A DNA stretch of 64,000 nt, taken from Celerinatantimonas diazotrophica (GTDB lineage Bacteria; Pseudomonadota; Gammaproteobacteria; Enterobacterales; Celerinatantimonadaceae). The notes below the pieces were generated by a model. That model did no database searches, was not told the DNA's origin, and was given only the letters and a program-made list of their open reading frames with translations. The position numbers were made by a program, and so were the translations under genes. Where the stretch lies: the NCBI RefSeq assembly GCF_004339545.1, contig NZ_SMGD01000011.1, positions 658,579 to 722,578 of the forward strand, in the 5' to 3' direction. Positions 34,137-41,670 of this stretch are shown in pieces. Positions within the stretch are counted from its first letter, which is position 1. Every line of letters begins with the position of its first letter.

Positions 34137-34619
34137 ATGACGAAAATAGAATTATGTCAACAAGATAAACCCAGTTCAATTAATGATGACTATATCGGCA
34201 GCTCACAGCCTGAAATTGTGATGTACTTGAAAGGTCATTATCCTAAGTTACCAGCGCCAACCACTCAGAGCTGGTTAAACGAGTTCATTGCTCTGAATGG
34301 CAATAACTGGCGAAAAATTTTGGTTATTTTTGCCAAGCTTGCCTGTGACGATGATAACTGGCGCGACTATCTCTATAGCGGCCAACTGTTAAGGGAAAAT
34401 CAGTGCAACTTTACTGACTGCTTATATCCATCTGGGAAAGTTCATCTGCTCTGTGGTAAACAAAACTGGGAGCGATTTGGTTGGCACGATGATCTGAATC
34501 TTCCCGGCCAACTCTGGCATGACCATCAGGTTCTATTACCCTATCCCGATTATCGCCAATTTCCGAATCAACTCATCACACAAGTACGACAAAAGATGGA
34601 GCCATTTATCACAGATTAA
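34137..34619 (+). CDS. Conserved-looking hypothetical protein, 160 aa
   Basis: I do not recognise the family. The 160-aa protein is soluble and acidic and rich in Trp, Tyr and His, with no signal peptide or membrane segment. Features visible are PKLPAPTTQSWLNEFIAL near the start, a cysteine cluster (LACDDDNW, QCNFTDCLYP, LLCGKQNW) and WHDHQVLLPYPDYRQFPNQL. Codon use resembles its neighbours, so it is likely a real gene. It is followed 62 bp later by the riboflavin-synthase-family gene on the same strand. Confidence 0.65.
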   Translation: MTKIELCQQDKPSSINDDYIGSSQPEIVMYLKGHYPKLPAPTTQSWLNEFIALNGNNWRKILVIFAKLACDDDNWRDYLYSGQLLRENQCNFTDCLYPSGKVHLLCGKQNWERFGWHDDLNLPGQLWHDHQVLLPYPDYRQFPNQLITQVRQKMEPFITD

Positions 34620-34681
34620 CTTCCCCTCAACTCTCTGGCATAATTTAAACAATATTTACAATTAGCAATGAGGATTCACCG

Positions 34682-35302
34682 ATGTATAGCGGCATTATCC
34701 ATGGGCATTACCCTATCACAGTAGTTAAACGTCAACCGGGATTACTCACGTTTGCTGTTGAGTTTCCCCCCTCATTGATTGAAAACCTCAAATTAGGGGC
34801 AAGTGTTGCCATCGACGGGGTCTGCCAGACGGTGTCAAAAATAGCTGGCCAACAAGTTTTCTTTGATGCTATGCAAGAAACCTTGGATAAGACCACGCTG
34901 GGTTACTTGCAGCTCCAGGACAGCGTGAATGTTGAGCGGTCACTTCGCTATGGCGATGAAAATGGTGGCCATGAGCTCTCTGGACATGTCGATGGACGCT
35001 TGAGTATTGTCGATATTGAGCAACTTGAACATAACCACATTCTAACCCTGCAAGTCCCGCCAAATTATCGCAAATATATTTTCAATAAAGGCTTTCTAGC
35101 GATTCATGGTGCCAGTTTGACTGTAAGTGATTACCAACCTCTAGAAGGTTTATTTAAGGTGTATCTCACTCCAGAAACATTGCGCCTCACCAATCTTGGC
35201 CATTTTAAAAAAGGGGATGAACTGAACTTTGAAATTGACCGACGGAGTCAAGTCATTGTCGACACGGTTGAAAATTATCTCTCTCAACGGCCAGCCGCTT
35301 AA
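34682..35302 (+). CDS. Riboflavin synthase alpha-chain family protein
   Basis: A 206-aa protein with two tandem lumazine-binding barrels. It starts MYSGII where the family has MFTGI. Barrel 1 has SVAIDGVCQTV, with the conserved Cys, FDAMQETLDKTTLG and the histidine of ELSGHVDG. Barrel 2 has LAIHGASLTV and LTPETLRLTNLG, and the C-terminal trimerisation helix is VIVDTVENYL. Riboflavin synthase dismutates two 6,7-dimethyl-8-ribityllumazines. Several positions deviate (TPET for the usual IPHT), and no other rib gene is near. It could be a second copy or a lumazine-binding paralogue. No FMN riboswitch is seen upstream. Confidence 0.82.
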   Translation: MYSGIIHGHYPITVVKRQPGLLTFAVEFPPSLIENLKLGASVAIDGVCQTVSKIAGQQVFFDAMQETLDKTTLGYLQLQDSVNVERSLRYGDENGGHELSGHVDGRLSIVDIEQLEHNHILTLQVPPNYRKYIFNKGFLAIHGASLTVSDYQPLEGLFKVYLTPETLRLTNLGHFKKGDELNFEIDRRSQVIVDTVENYLSQRPAA

Positions 35303-35385
35303 CCTTGGACCTTAACAATCGTTCACATAAGTTACTTGATTAGAGACAGTCACACTCATCAGTTAGTGATGACTCACATTCATCT

Positions 35386-35406
35386 CGGGGGATGTATCAT
35401 CCCCCG
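35386..35406. terminator. Hairpin between convergent genes
   Basis: A perfect CGGGGGATG / CATCCCCCG stem with a 3-nt loop lies between the ends of the riboflavin-synthase-family gene and the GntR gene. Strength and position suggest a shared terminator, but neither side has a long T run. Confidence 0.5.
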
Positions 35407-35442
35407 TATGTTTGCAATAAAACGGCTCTGTTGATTTTGTCG

Positions 35443-36162
35443 CTAGTCGATACTCTGAGAATCAATCCGAATACATACGGCATCATGACGCCAATATTCA
35501 AATTCACAATCGATCAATTGATTGGCGCGGTTGTAATTCACCCGAATAATTTTTAGTACCATCTGCCCGGAGGCTAGGTGCAGTGCTTGCGCGACATTTT
35601 CCGGCGCGGCACAAGGCTGTACATCAAAGCGCGAACGACTATTTTCATAACCATAATGACGCTGATAGAGTTCTGTCAGCGACTGACTGAGATCCTCATT
35701 TAAGATATCAGGAAAATACTGACTATTTAGGCAGTTTTCCACCAGCAATACTGGCCGATCATCAATAAATCGACAGCGCTGAATTCGATATATTCGAGTT
35801 AACTCAGCAAGTTCCATTACCCGCATCAGATCCGGCGATGCCAGCTCACTACTCACATCTAAAACTTGCGTTCGAGCCTTGCGTCGCTGCTCATTCACCA
35901 GTCGGTGAAAATGCATGCGACTTAATGGGTTATAGATTAATCGAGGATGGGCAACGAACCAACCTCGACGGTCTTCACAATAAATTAGCCCTTCAGATTG
36001 CAGCGACTCCAGTGCATCTTTAATGGTCATTCGCGAAACATTGAATAATTCACTTAAAGTACGCTCTGAAGGTAGCTTACTACCAGGCTTAAAAACCTCT
36101 TGCGCTAACTGCCCGCGAAGCTGACTTCGAATTTTACGAATTCGCGATGCTTTATCCTGCAT
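35443..36162 (-). CDS. GntR/HutC-family transcriptional regulator (UTRA domain)
   Basis: A 239-aa regulator. The GntR winged helix has KLPSERTLSELFNVSRMTIKDALESLQSEGLI (residues ~28-60). The UTRA effector domain (about 90-235) includes ELTRIYRIQRCRFIDDRPVLLVENCLN. It is divergent from the ABC/phosphohydrolase operon, and two PhnF-type operators lie in the shared gap. It is therefore the likely repressor of that operon and of itself. Members of this branch (PhnF, PhnR, DasR, NagR) sense sugar phosphates or phosphonates. Confidence 0.92.
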   Translation of the reverse strand: MQDKASRIRKIRSQLRGQLAQEVFKPGSKLPSERTLSELFNVSRMTIKDALESLQSEGLIYCEDRRGWFVAHPRLIYNPLSRMHFHRLVNEQRRKARTQVLDVSSELASPDLMRVMELAELTRIYRIQRCRFIDDRPVLLVENCLNSQYFPDILNEDLSQSLTELYQRHYGYENSRSRFDVQPCAAPENVAQALHLASGQMVLKIIRVNYNRANQLIDCEFEYWRHDAVCIRIDSQSID

Positions 36163-36173
36163 AAAACCTCAAC

Positions 36174-36185
36174 TGGTCTATACCA
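36174..36185. promoter_or_regulatory. PhnF/DasR-type operator 1
   Basis: TGGTCTATACCA, whose complement TGGTATAGACCA is the sequence reported for the UTRA regulator PhnF. It is also one step from the DasR site TGGTCTAGACCA. It lies 11 bp upstream of the GntR gene start, a good position for autoregulation. Confidence 0.82.
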
Positions 36186-36355
36186 ATAGAATATTCTACT
36201 AAATCATTATATTAATTTATATAATACTAAATAAATATGAAATTTTTATATAAAAAATATTTGATTGTCTAATAAACACACTATAAGGTCATAAATATGT
36301 CACTTTTTTGCATTATTTACGTCATAACCATTCTTTAAATTATACATATTTAAAC

Positions 36356-36367
36356 TGATATAGACCA
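36356..36367. promoter_or_regulatory. PhnF/DasR-type operator 2
   Basis: TGATATAGACCA differs by one base from the site near the regulator gene (as complement). It lies 24 bp upstream of the binding-protein start codon, so a bound repressor should block the operon. The region between the two operators is AT-rich and must contain both promoters. Confidence 0.75.
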
Positions 36368-36391
36368 AAACCAACAAGAAGGTGTGTTTCG

Positions 36392-37447
36392 ATGAAAAAA
36401 TGGATTCTGATGGCCGGATCGGCAGCCCTAGCGGTGAGCCAAATTTCATTAGCATTTGCTGACAACATTCCAGCCAGTCTCATTAAAAAAGCACAACAGG
36501 AAGGTGAAGTTGTCAGTGTTGGGATGCCGGACAGCTGGGCAAACTGGAAAGAAACCTGGCATGACTTAAAAACTAAATATGGTATCAATCACCGTGACAC
36601 CGATATGAGCTCTGCACAAGAAATTGCCACCTTTGCCGCTCAAAAAAATAATGCAACGGCCGACATTGGTGATATTGGTTTCGGGTTTGCCAAAGTTGCT
36701 AAAGCCAAAGGCATATTGCAACCTTATAAGCCAACGACTTGGAACGATATTCCAGATTGGGCCAAAGACCCTGATGGCTATTGGGCAATGGGATATACGG
36801 GAACTATCGCCTTTATCGTCAACAAAAATCTAGTCAAACATATACCACATAGCTGGCATGACCTGCTCAAAGGGAAATATCGAGTTACGATTGGCGATGT
36901 TGGCTCAGCTGCGCAAGCTAATAATGCCGTGCTGGCGGCCGCCATTGCTAATGGGGGAAGCGAAAAAAATATCGAACCGGCACTTAAATTCTTTGCCAAA
37001 CTCGCCAAACAAGGCCGCCTGGCAACCAATGATCCAAGTATTGCTAACCTCGAAAAAGGTGAAGTCGCCGTTGGTATTATGTGGGACTTCAATGCCCTGA
37101 ACTATCGTGATCAAATTAACCGCAATCGATTTGCCGTGCTCATCCCATCAGATGGTTCGGTCATGTCCGGTTATGTCTCTATTATCAATAAATATGCACC
37201 ACACCCATGGGCAGCCAAACTGACTCGAGAATATATTTTCAGTGATGCTGGCCAGATTAATTTGGCCCGCGGCTATGCTCGCCCCATTCGCACCGATGTC
37301 AAATTACCGGCTGATGTCAAAGACAAACTTCTGCCGAACTCAGAGTATAAAAACGCGCAGCCCATTAAAGACTTTAAAGTTTGGCAACAAAATGCTAAGC
37401 GGCTTCCACAGCTTTGGCAGAGCCAAGTACTGATCTATCAGCAATAA
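36392..37447 (+). CDS. ABC transporter periplasmic substrate-binding protein
   Basis: A 351-aa type-2 periplasmic binding protein. It has a signal peptide (cleavage after AFA, near residue 23) and a mature start DNIPASLIKKAQQEGEVVSVG, as in the 2-aminoethylphosphonate/iron/polyamine branch (PhnS- and PotD-like). GYTGTIAFIVNKNL and VGIMWDFNAL are typical ligand-cleft strands. It starts an operon with two permeases and an ATPase. The hydrolase gene second in the operon and the PhnF-like operator suggest an organophosphorus ligand, though this is inference. AGAAGGTG is the ribosome-binding site. Confidence 0.88.
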   Translation: MKKWILMAGSAALAVSQISLAFADNIPASLIKKAQQEGEVVSVGMPDSWANWKETWHDLKTKYGINHRDTDMSSAQEIATFAAQKNNATADIGDIGFGFAKVAKAKGILQPYKPTTWNDIPDWAKDPDGYWAMGYTGTIAFIVNKNLVKHIPHSWHDLLKGKYRVTIGDVGSAAQANNAVLAAAIANGGSEKNIEPALKFFAKLAKQGRLATNDPSIANLEKGEVAVGIMWDFNALNYRDQINRNRFAVLIPSDGSVMSGYVSIINKYAPHPWAAKLTREYIFSDAGQINLARGYARPIRTDVKLPADVKDKLLPNSEYKNAQPIKDFKVWQQNAKRLPQLWQSQVLIYQQ

Positions 37448-37456
37448 GAGTTGAAT

Positions 37457-38275
37457 ATGTCCAGATCTGTTATTTATATCATCCTGGACGGTTTGAGCGA
37501 TTGGGTAGCCCGGCAGGATATGGGCTACCTACTTGCATTAACCGAAGCCAATCTCGCGAGTTACTATTCGCTTGAATGTGAGTTACCCGCGATTTCTCGC
37601 CCCCTTTATGAATGTCTGCTCACTGGGGTGCCCCCCGTTGCAAGTGGGATCGTGAATAATGGGGTTACGCGTTTAAGTCACCAAACCAGTATTTTTCACC
37701 TAGCTCGAGAACACGGCCTGACCACCGCTGCTGCAGCCTATCACTGGGTCAGTGAGTTGTATAACCGCTCACCTTATGATGCCAACCGTGACCGGTTTAC
37801 CTTTGATGAATCGCTGCCGATTCAAAACGGGATTTTTTATCATCAAGATGATTACCCGGATAGCCACCTGTTTTTAGATGCCGAATATCTACGTAATCGC
37901 TTTCAGCCGGATCTGCTGCTGATTCATCCCATGAACATCGATGATGCAGGCCACAAATACAGTTTTGATTCTAAAGAGTATCGTAACCAAGCCCGGATGA
38001 CGGATCGGATTCTCTCCGACTGGCTACCAGCTTGGATTCAAGCAGGCTATCAAATTATAGTGACCGCCGATCACGGCATGAATAATGACTTTAGCCATTG
38101 CGGCATTCGTCAAGAAGAACGGCAAGTCCCGCTATTTGTCATCGGCGATGCATTTAGCCACAACCGCGATATTCAGCCATTGCAGCGCCAGTTATGTGGT
38201 GTGGTTGCCGATTTGCTAAATATTGCTCATCACAACAAACCAAATCATCCAGCACTACTTAAGGAGAGCCGATGA
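37457..38275 (+). CDS. Alkaline-phosphatase-superfamily hydrolase (nucleotide pyrophosphatase/phosphonate hydrolase type)
   Basis: A 272-aa enzyme from ATG 37457. A TTG six bases earlier is in frame but less likely. Metal-site motifs are visible: IILDGL at the start, ELPAISRPLYECLLTG with a likely Ser nucleophile at the usual Thr/Ser place, DDAGH, and TADHGMNNDFSH for the second metal site. There is no signal peptide, so it acts in the cytoplasm on what the transporter brings in. Candidates are phosphonoacetate-like compounds or phosphodiesters. It is shorter than classical PhnA (about 400 aa). It lies between binding protein and permease genes and overlaps the permease by 4 bp. Confidence 0.85.
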   Translation: MSRSVIYIILDGLSDWVARQDMGYLLALTEANLASYYSLECELPAISRPLYECLLTGVPPVASGIVNNGVTRLSHQTSIFHLAREHGLTTAAAAYHWVSELYNRSPYDANRDRFTFDESLPIQNGIFYHQDDYPDSHLFLDAEYLRNRFQPDLLLIHPMNIDDAGHKYSFDSKEYRNQARMTDRILSDWLPAWIQAGYQIIVTADHGMNNDFSHCGIRQEERQVPLFVIGDAFSHNRDIQPLQRQLCGVVADLLNIAHHNKPNHPALLKESR

Positions 38276-39105
38276 AACGCACTCATTGGCGCCCATTACT
38301 GGTGCTATTGCCGTTTATTATCTTGATTGGATTATTCCAGCTAGCGCCACTGGTTTGGGTGATTATCAATAGTTTGTTTAATGACGCGGGTCATCTGAGC
38401 CTAGATAATTACGGACAAGTACTCACCTCACCTTTTTATCTACAAGCGTTTGAACACAGTTTATTGATCGCCTTAAGCTCTAGCGTGATAGGGCTGATAC
38501 TCGCCACCATCGGTTGTGCCTCACTGCGCCACACATCCAAACGAGTACGGAATGCGCTGTTAGCTTTCGCGAATATGACGAGCAACTTCGTGGGGGTGCC
38601 ACTGGCATTTGCCTTTATCATTATCCTTGGTTTTAACGGCATGATTACGCTGATTTTGCGTCATTTCGGCTGGCTTGGTGGGTTTAACTTATACAACACG
38701 AGCGGGTTAATCGTAATTTATAGCTATTTTCAGATCCCATTGGCCATGCTACTGCTTTATCCGGCCTTTGATGCCCTCAAAAAGGATTGGCAAGAAGCGG
38801 CTTTTTTACTCGGTGCCAACCATAAATATTACTGGCGACGCATCGCATTGCCGGTATTAACGCCCGCTTTGTTAGGCACTTTTATTATTTTAATTGCCAA
38901 TGGCTTAGGGACTTATGCAACGGTCTATGCGCTTACCTCTGGCAACTATAATATTGTCACGGTCCGTATTGCCAGTTTAGTCTCCGGCGATATCTTTTTA
39001 GAACCCAACCTAGCCGCCGCCATCTCGGTTTTATTGATGGTTATTTTGGTCATCATCACCGTGATTAATCAAAAGATTATTCAAAGGAGTTACTATGTCA
39101 ATTAG
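38272..39105 (+). CDS. ABC transporter permease (first of pair)
   Basis: A 277-aa inner-membrane permease with six predicted helices. The EAA loop is DWQEAAFLLGANHKYYWRRIALPVLTPALLG, which contacts the ATPase. It overlaps the hydrolase gene by 4 bp and the second permease by 11 bp. It resembles PhnU/PotB-type permeases. Together the two permeases make the heterodimeric channel of this importer. Confidence 0.92.
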   Translation: MKRTHWRPLLVLLPFIILIGLFQLAPLVWVIINSLFNDAGHLSLDNYGQVLTSPFYLQAFEHSLLIALSSSVIGLILATIGCASLRHTSKRVRNALLAFANMTSNFVGVPLAFAFIIILGFNGMITLILRHFGWLGGFNLYNTSGLIVIYSYFQIPLAMLLLYPAFDALKKDWQEAAFLLGANHKYYWRRIALPVLTPALLGTFIILIANGLGTYATVYALTSGNYNIVTVRIASLVSGDIFLEPNLAAAISVLLMVILVIITVINQKIIQRSYYVN

Positions 39106-39874
39106 TCACTCTAAGCTCTATCACACAAGCGTACTGAGTATTCTTTACGGGTTGCTGTTGATTCCATTGCTCGCCACTCTCGTATATTCATTATGCAACC
39201 AATGGGGCGCAACTATTTTACCTTCGGGGTTTACATTTAAATGGTACCAACAGCTATGGACTGATCCGCGCTTTTTAACCTCGCTGTATCACTCGCTAGT
39301 GTTATCATTTGGGACGCTATTCATCAGTGCTGTTTTAATTGTGCCCTGCGTCTTTGTGGTCTTCTATTACTACCCAAAACTAGATACCTGGATGAATGTT
39401 TTAACTTTATTACCCTTTGCGATTCCACCAGTGGTATCTTCCGTTGGATTATTACAGCTTTATTCGGGTGGGCCATTACCCATCACCAATACACCATGGA
39501 TTTTGGTGGGCTGTTATTTTGCAATCACGCTGCCGTTTGTCTATCGAGCCGTCAATAACAACCTACAGGCATTGAATATTCCCGATCTAATGGATGCGGC
39601 CCAGTTGTTGGGAGCCTCCAGTACGACGGCTTTTATTAAAATAGTGCTGCCGAACATCCGTAAAGGATTACTAGCATCGCTTTTTCTATCATTCTCGTTT
39701 CTGATGGGTGAATTTGTTTTTGCCAACATTCTGGTAGGGACATCTTATGAAACACTGCAGGTTTATCTGTATAACATGCGCCAAACCAGCGGCCATTTTA
39801 CCTCAGCGTTAGTGATGTCATATTTTACGATTATTTTGTTGCTGACCATGGCCGCAACTCGGCTTAACCGTTAG
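39095..39874 (+). CDS. ABC transporter permease (second of pair)
   Basis: A 259-aa permease of the PhnV/PotC type with six helices. The coupling loop is DLMDAAQLLGASSTTAFIKIVLPNIRKGLL. ATG 39095 lies inside the end of the first permease gene and has its own strong site, AAAGGAG. It ends 9 bp before the ATPase gene. Nothing is missing or fused. Confidence 0.92.
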   Translation: MSISHSKLYHTSVLSILYGLLLIPLLATLVYSLCNQWGATILPSGFTFKWYQQLWTDPRFLTSLYHSLVLSFGTLFISAVLIVPCVFVVFYYYPKLDTWMNVLTLLPFAIPPVVSSVGLLQLYSGGPLPITNTPWILVGCYFAITLPFVYRAVNNNLQALNIPDLMDAAQLLGASSTTAFIKIVLPNIRKGLLASLFLSFSFLMGEFVFANILVGTSYETLQVYLYNMRQTSGHFTSALVMSYFTIILLLTMAATRLNR

Positions 39875-39883
39875 GATTTTTTC

Positions 39884-40903
39884 ATGCACTCTGTTGTCAT
39901 TAATCAATTAGAAAAACGATACGATCAGAAGACTGTTTTCTATGATATTAATTTATCTATTGAGGGCGGTGAATTTCTAACGCTGCTAGGGCCATCCGGA
40001 TGTGGTAAATCGACGTTACTCCGCTGTCTGGCAGGGTTAACTGAAGTTGACCATGGCCAAATTAGTCTCTCAAACGAAGACATTACCAACTTCGCCCCAC
40101 AAAAGCGTGGCATTGGCATGGTCTTTCAAAGTTATGCGCTCTTTCCAAACCTGACGGTCTGGGAAAATATTGCCTTTGGACTACGCATTCAAAAGCTAGA
40201 CGAGGCGAATATCAAAGAAAAAGTGACCCGCATCTTAGAACTAGTGGAACTCACTGGCTACAAGAGTCGCTATCCAGCAGCGCTTTCTGGAGGGCAACGC
40301 CAACGTGTTGCTCTAGCTCGCAGCTTAGTGGTGGAACCGAAAGTCTTGCTACTGGATGAACCGCTCTCTGCACTTGATGCGCGAATTCGTAAACACCTAC
40401 GCAGACAGATCCGCGCCATTCAGCAAGAATTAAATCTGACCACCATATTTGTAACCCATGATCAAGAGGAAGCTCTCACGATGTCAGACCGCATCGCCTT
40501 GATGAATGCCGGTCAGATCATGCAATGTGATACGCCAGAGCGACTCTACACCGAACCGGCTAACCATTTTGCCGCCACCTTTATGGGCCAATATAACGTG
40601 CTAACGAGCCAACAAGCCCAACAATTACTGGGAATTAGCACTCAGCATGAGGTAGCGATTCGGCCTGAATCAATTTACTTGTATGAAGCGAGTCGTCAAT
40701 ATCCGGAATATTTTTCACAAAAATTAAGTGCGACCGTACTCAGCCATCAGCTGCTCGGAACCATTATTCGTTATGAAGTCACCATTAATAATATTCAACT
40801 CACTGTTGATTTATTGAATCGTCATGCCCAACGGTTAATTGAACCAGGGAAAGAGCTACTCTTATTGGTTGATAAATCAGCTATCCGTTATCTAAAAGAG
40901 TGA
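39884..40903 (+). CDS. ABC transporter ATP-binding protein
   Basis: A 339-aa ATPase of the PotA/PhnT type. Walker A is GPSGCGKST, the Q-loop is VFQSYALFPNLTVWENIAFGL, the signature is LSGGQRQRVALARSL, and Walker B is VLLLDEPLSALD. The H-loop is VTHDQEEAL. A C-terminal regulatory/TOBE-like region (about 240-335) has the VAIRPESIYL motif. It energises the two permeases upstream and is the last transporter subunit of the operon. Confidence 0.94.
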   Translation: MHSVVINQLEKRYDQKTVFYDINLSIEGGEFLTLLGPSGCGKSTLLRCLAGLTEVDHGQISLSNEDITNFAPQKRGIGMVFQSYALFPNLTVWENIAFGLRIQKLDEANIKEKVTRILELVELTGYKSRYPAALSGGQRQRVALARSLVVEPKVLLLDEPLSALDARIRKHLRRQIRAIQQELNLTTIFVTHDQEEALTMSDRIALMNAGQIMQCDTPERLYTEPANHFAATFMGQYNVLTSQQAQQLLGISTQHEVAIRPESIYLYEASRQYPEYFSQKLSATVLSHQLLGTIIRYEVTINNIQLTVDLLNRHAQRLIEPGKELLLLVDKSAIRYLKE

Positions 40904-40959
40904 TCTTGTCATATAATGATGGTACAACAGGGTGTGTAGATGATTGATAGATAAATATT

Positions 40960-41637
40960 ATGCCAAATTCACTGACTATTTTTGACTTGGATGACACTTT
41001 GTTAAATGGCGATACCATGGCGTTATGGCATCAGTTTCTGGTGGACCAGGATCTGATCGACAATGGTGAAGAATTTCTCGACATGGACCGCCAATTTGAC
41101 GAGCAGTATCGCAGTGGCTCGATGGATATAAATGCATTTTTGCAATTTAGCCTAGCGCCTCTTGGACAGCTTTCTGCCGATCAAGTCGATCAACTAGTAC
41201 AGCAATTCATTGATGAACAGATCAAGTTTCGGCTCTACCCTCAAGCCAAGCGGCTGATTGAAAATCTCAAAGAGAATCATCATCACCTGTTAGTGATCTC
41301 TGCAACTGTTGATTTTATTGTTCGACCCGTCGCTAAATTGTTCGGCATTTCCAATGTGATTGCTGTTAATATCGCTCGCCAACAAGGCTCTTATACTCCC
41401 AGAGCTATTGGCACACCATCATTTAGAGAGGGCAAAGTGGTACGGCTACAACAATGGCTCACCACGCAAAGCTGGCAACCTGATGTACTGCGATTTTACT
41501 CAGACTCAATTAACGATTTACCCCTGCTGGAACAAGTAGATGAGCCTTACGTGGTTAACCCACACGGAACATTATTGTCGATAGCACAGCGCCGAAGTTG
41601 GCCTGTGATTGAATGGCAACAAGCCAAAGCTTCTTAA
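40960..41637 (+). CDS. HAD-IB family phosphatase
   Basis: A 225-aa HAD hydrolase with motif I FDLDDTLLNGD (Asp nucleophile and acid/base), motif II ISAT, and motif III/IV around EGKVVR and YSDSINDLPLL. An alpha-helical cap lies between motifs I and II, as in phosphoserine-phosphatase-like HAD-IB enzymes. It follows the ABC ATPase by 56 bp on the same strand, so it may be the operon's last gene. It might remove phosphate from the product of the upstream hydrolase. Substrate unproven. Confidence 0.85.
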   Translation: MPNSLTIFDLDDTLLNGDTMALWHQFLVDQDLIDNGEEFLDMDRQFDEQYRSGSMDINAFLQFSLAPLGQLSADQVDQLVQQFIDEQIKFRLYPQAKRLIENLKENHHHLLVISATVDFIVRPVAKLFGISNVIAVNIARQQGSYTPRAIGTPSFREGKVVRLQQWLTTQSWQPDVLRFYSDSINDLPLLEQVDEPYVVNPHGTLLSIAQRRSWPVIEWQQAKAS

Positions 41638-41663
41638 GCTTTCCCCCTTTATCGAGGGAAAGC
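41638..41663. terminator. Hairpin between convergent HAD and ModF-like genes
   Basis: GCTTTCCC and GGGAAAGC form an 8-bp stem with a 10-nt loop in the 33-bp gap between two convergent stop codons. It is probably a shared terminator, but the T runs are short. Confidence 0.5.
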
Positions 41664-41670
41664 CTGTGGG

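Noticed and set aside
34620..34681. Possible FMN riboswitch before the riboflavin-synthase-family gene
   Set aside because: The gap is only 62 bp and lacks the conserved RFN element blocks.
37505..37528. REP-like palindrome GTAGCCC...GGGCTAC inside the AP-superfamily hydrolase gene
   Set aside because: The codons encode a normal stretch of the enzyme with no insertion relative to the family pattern as I know it. The resemblance is probably chance.
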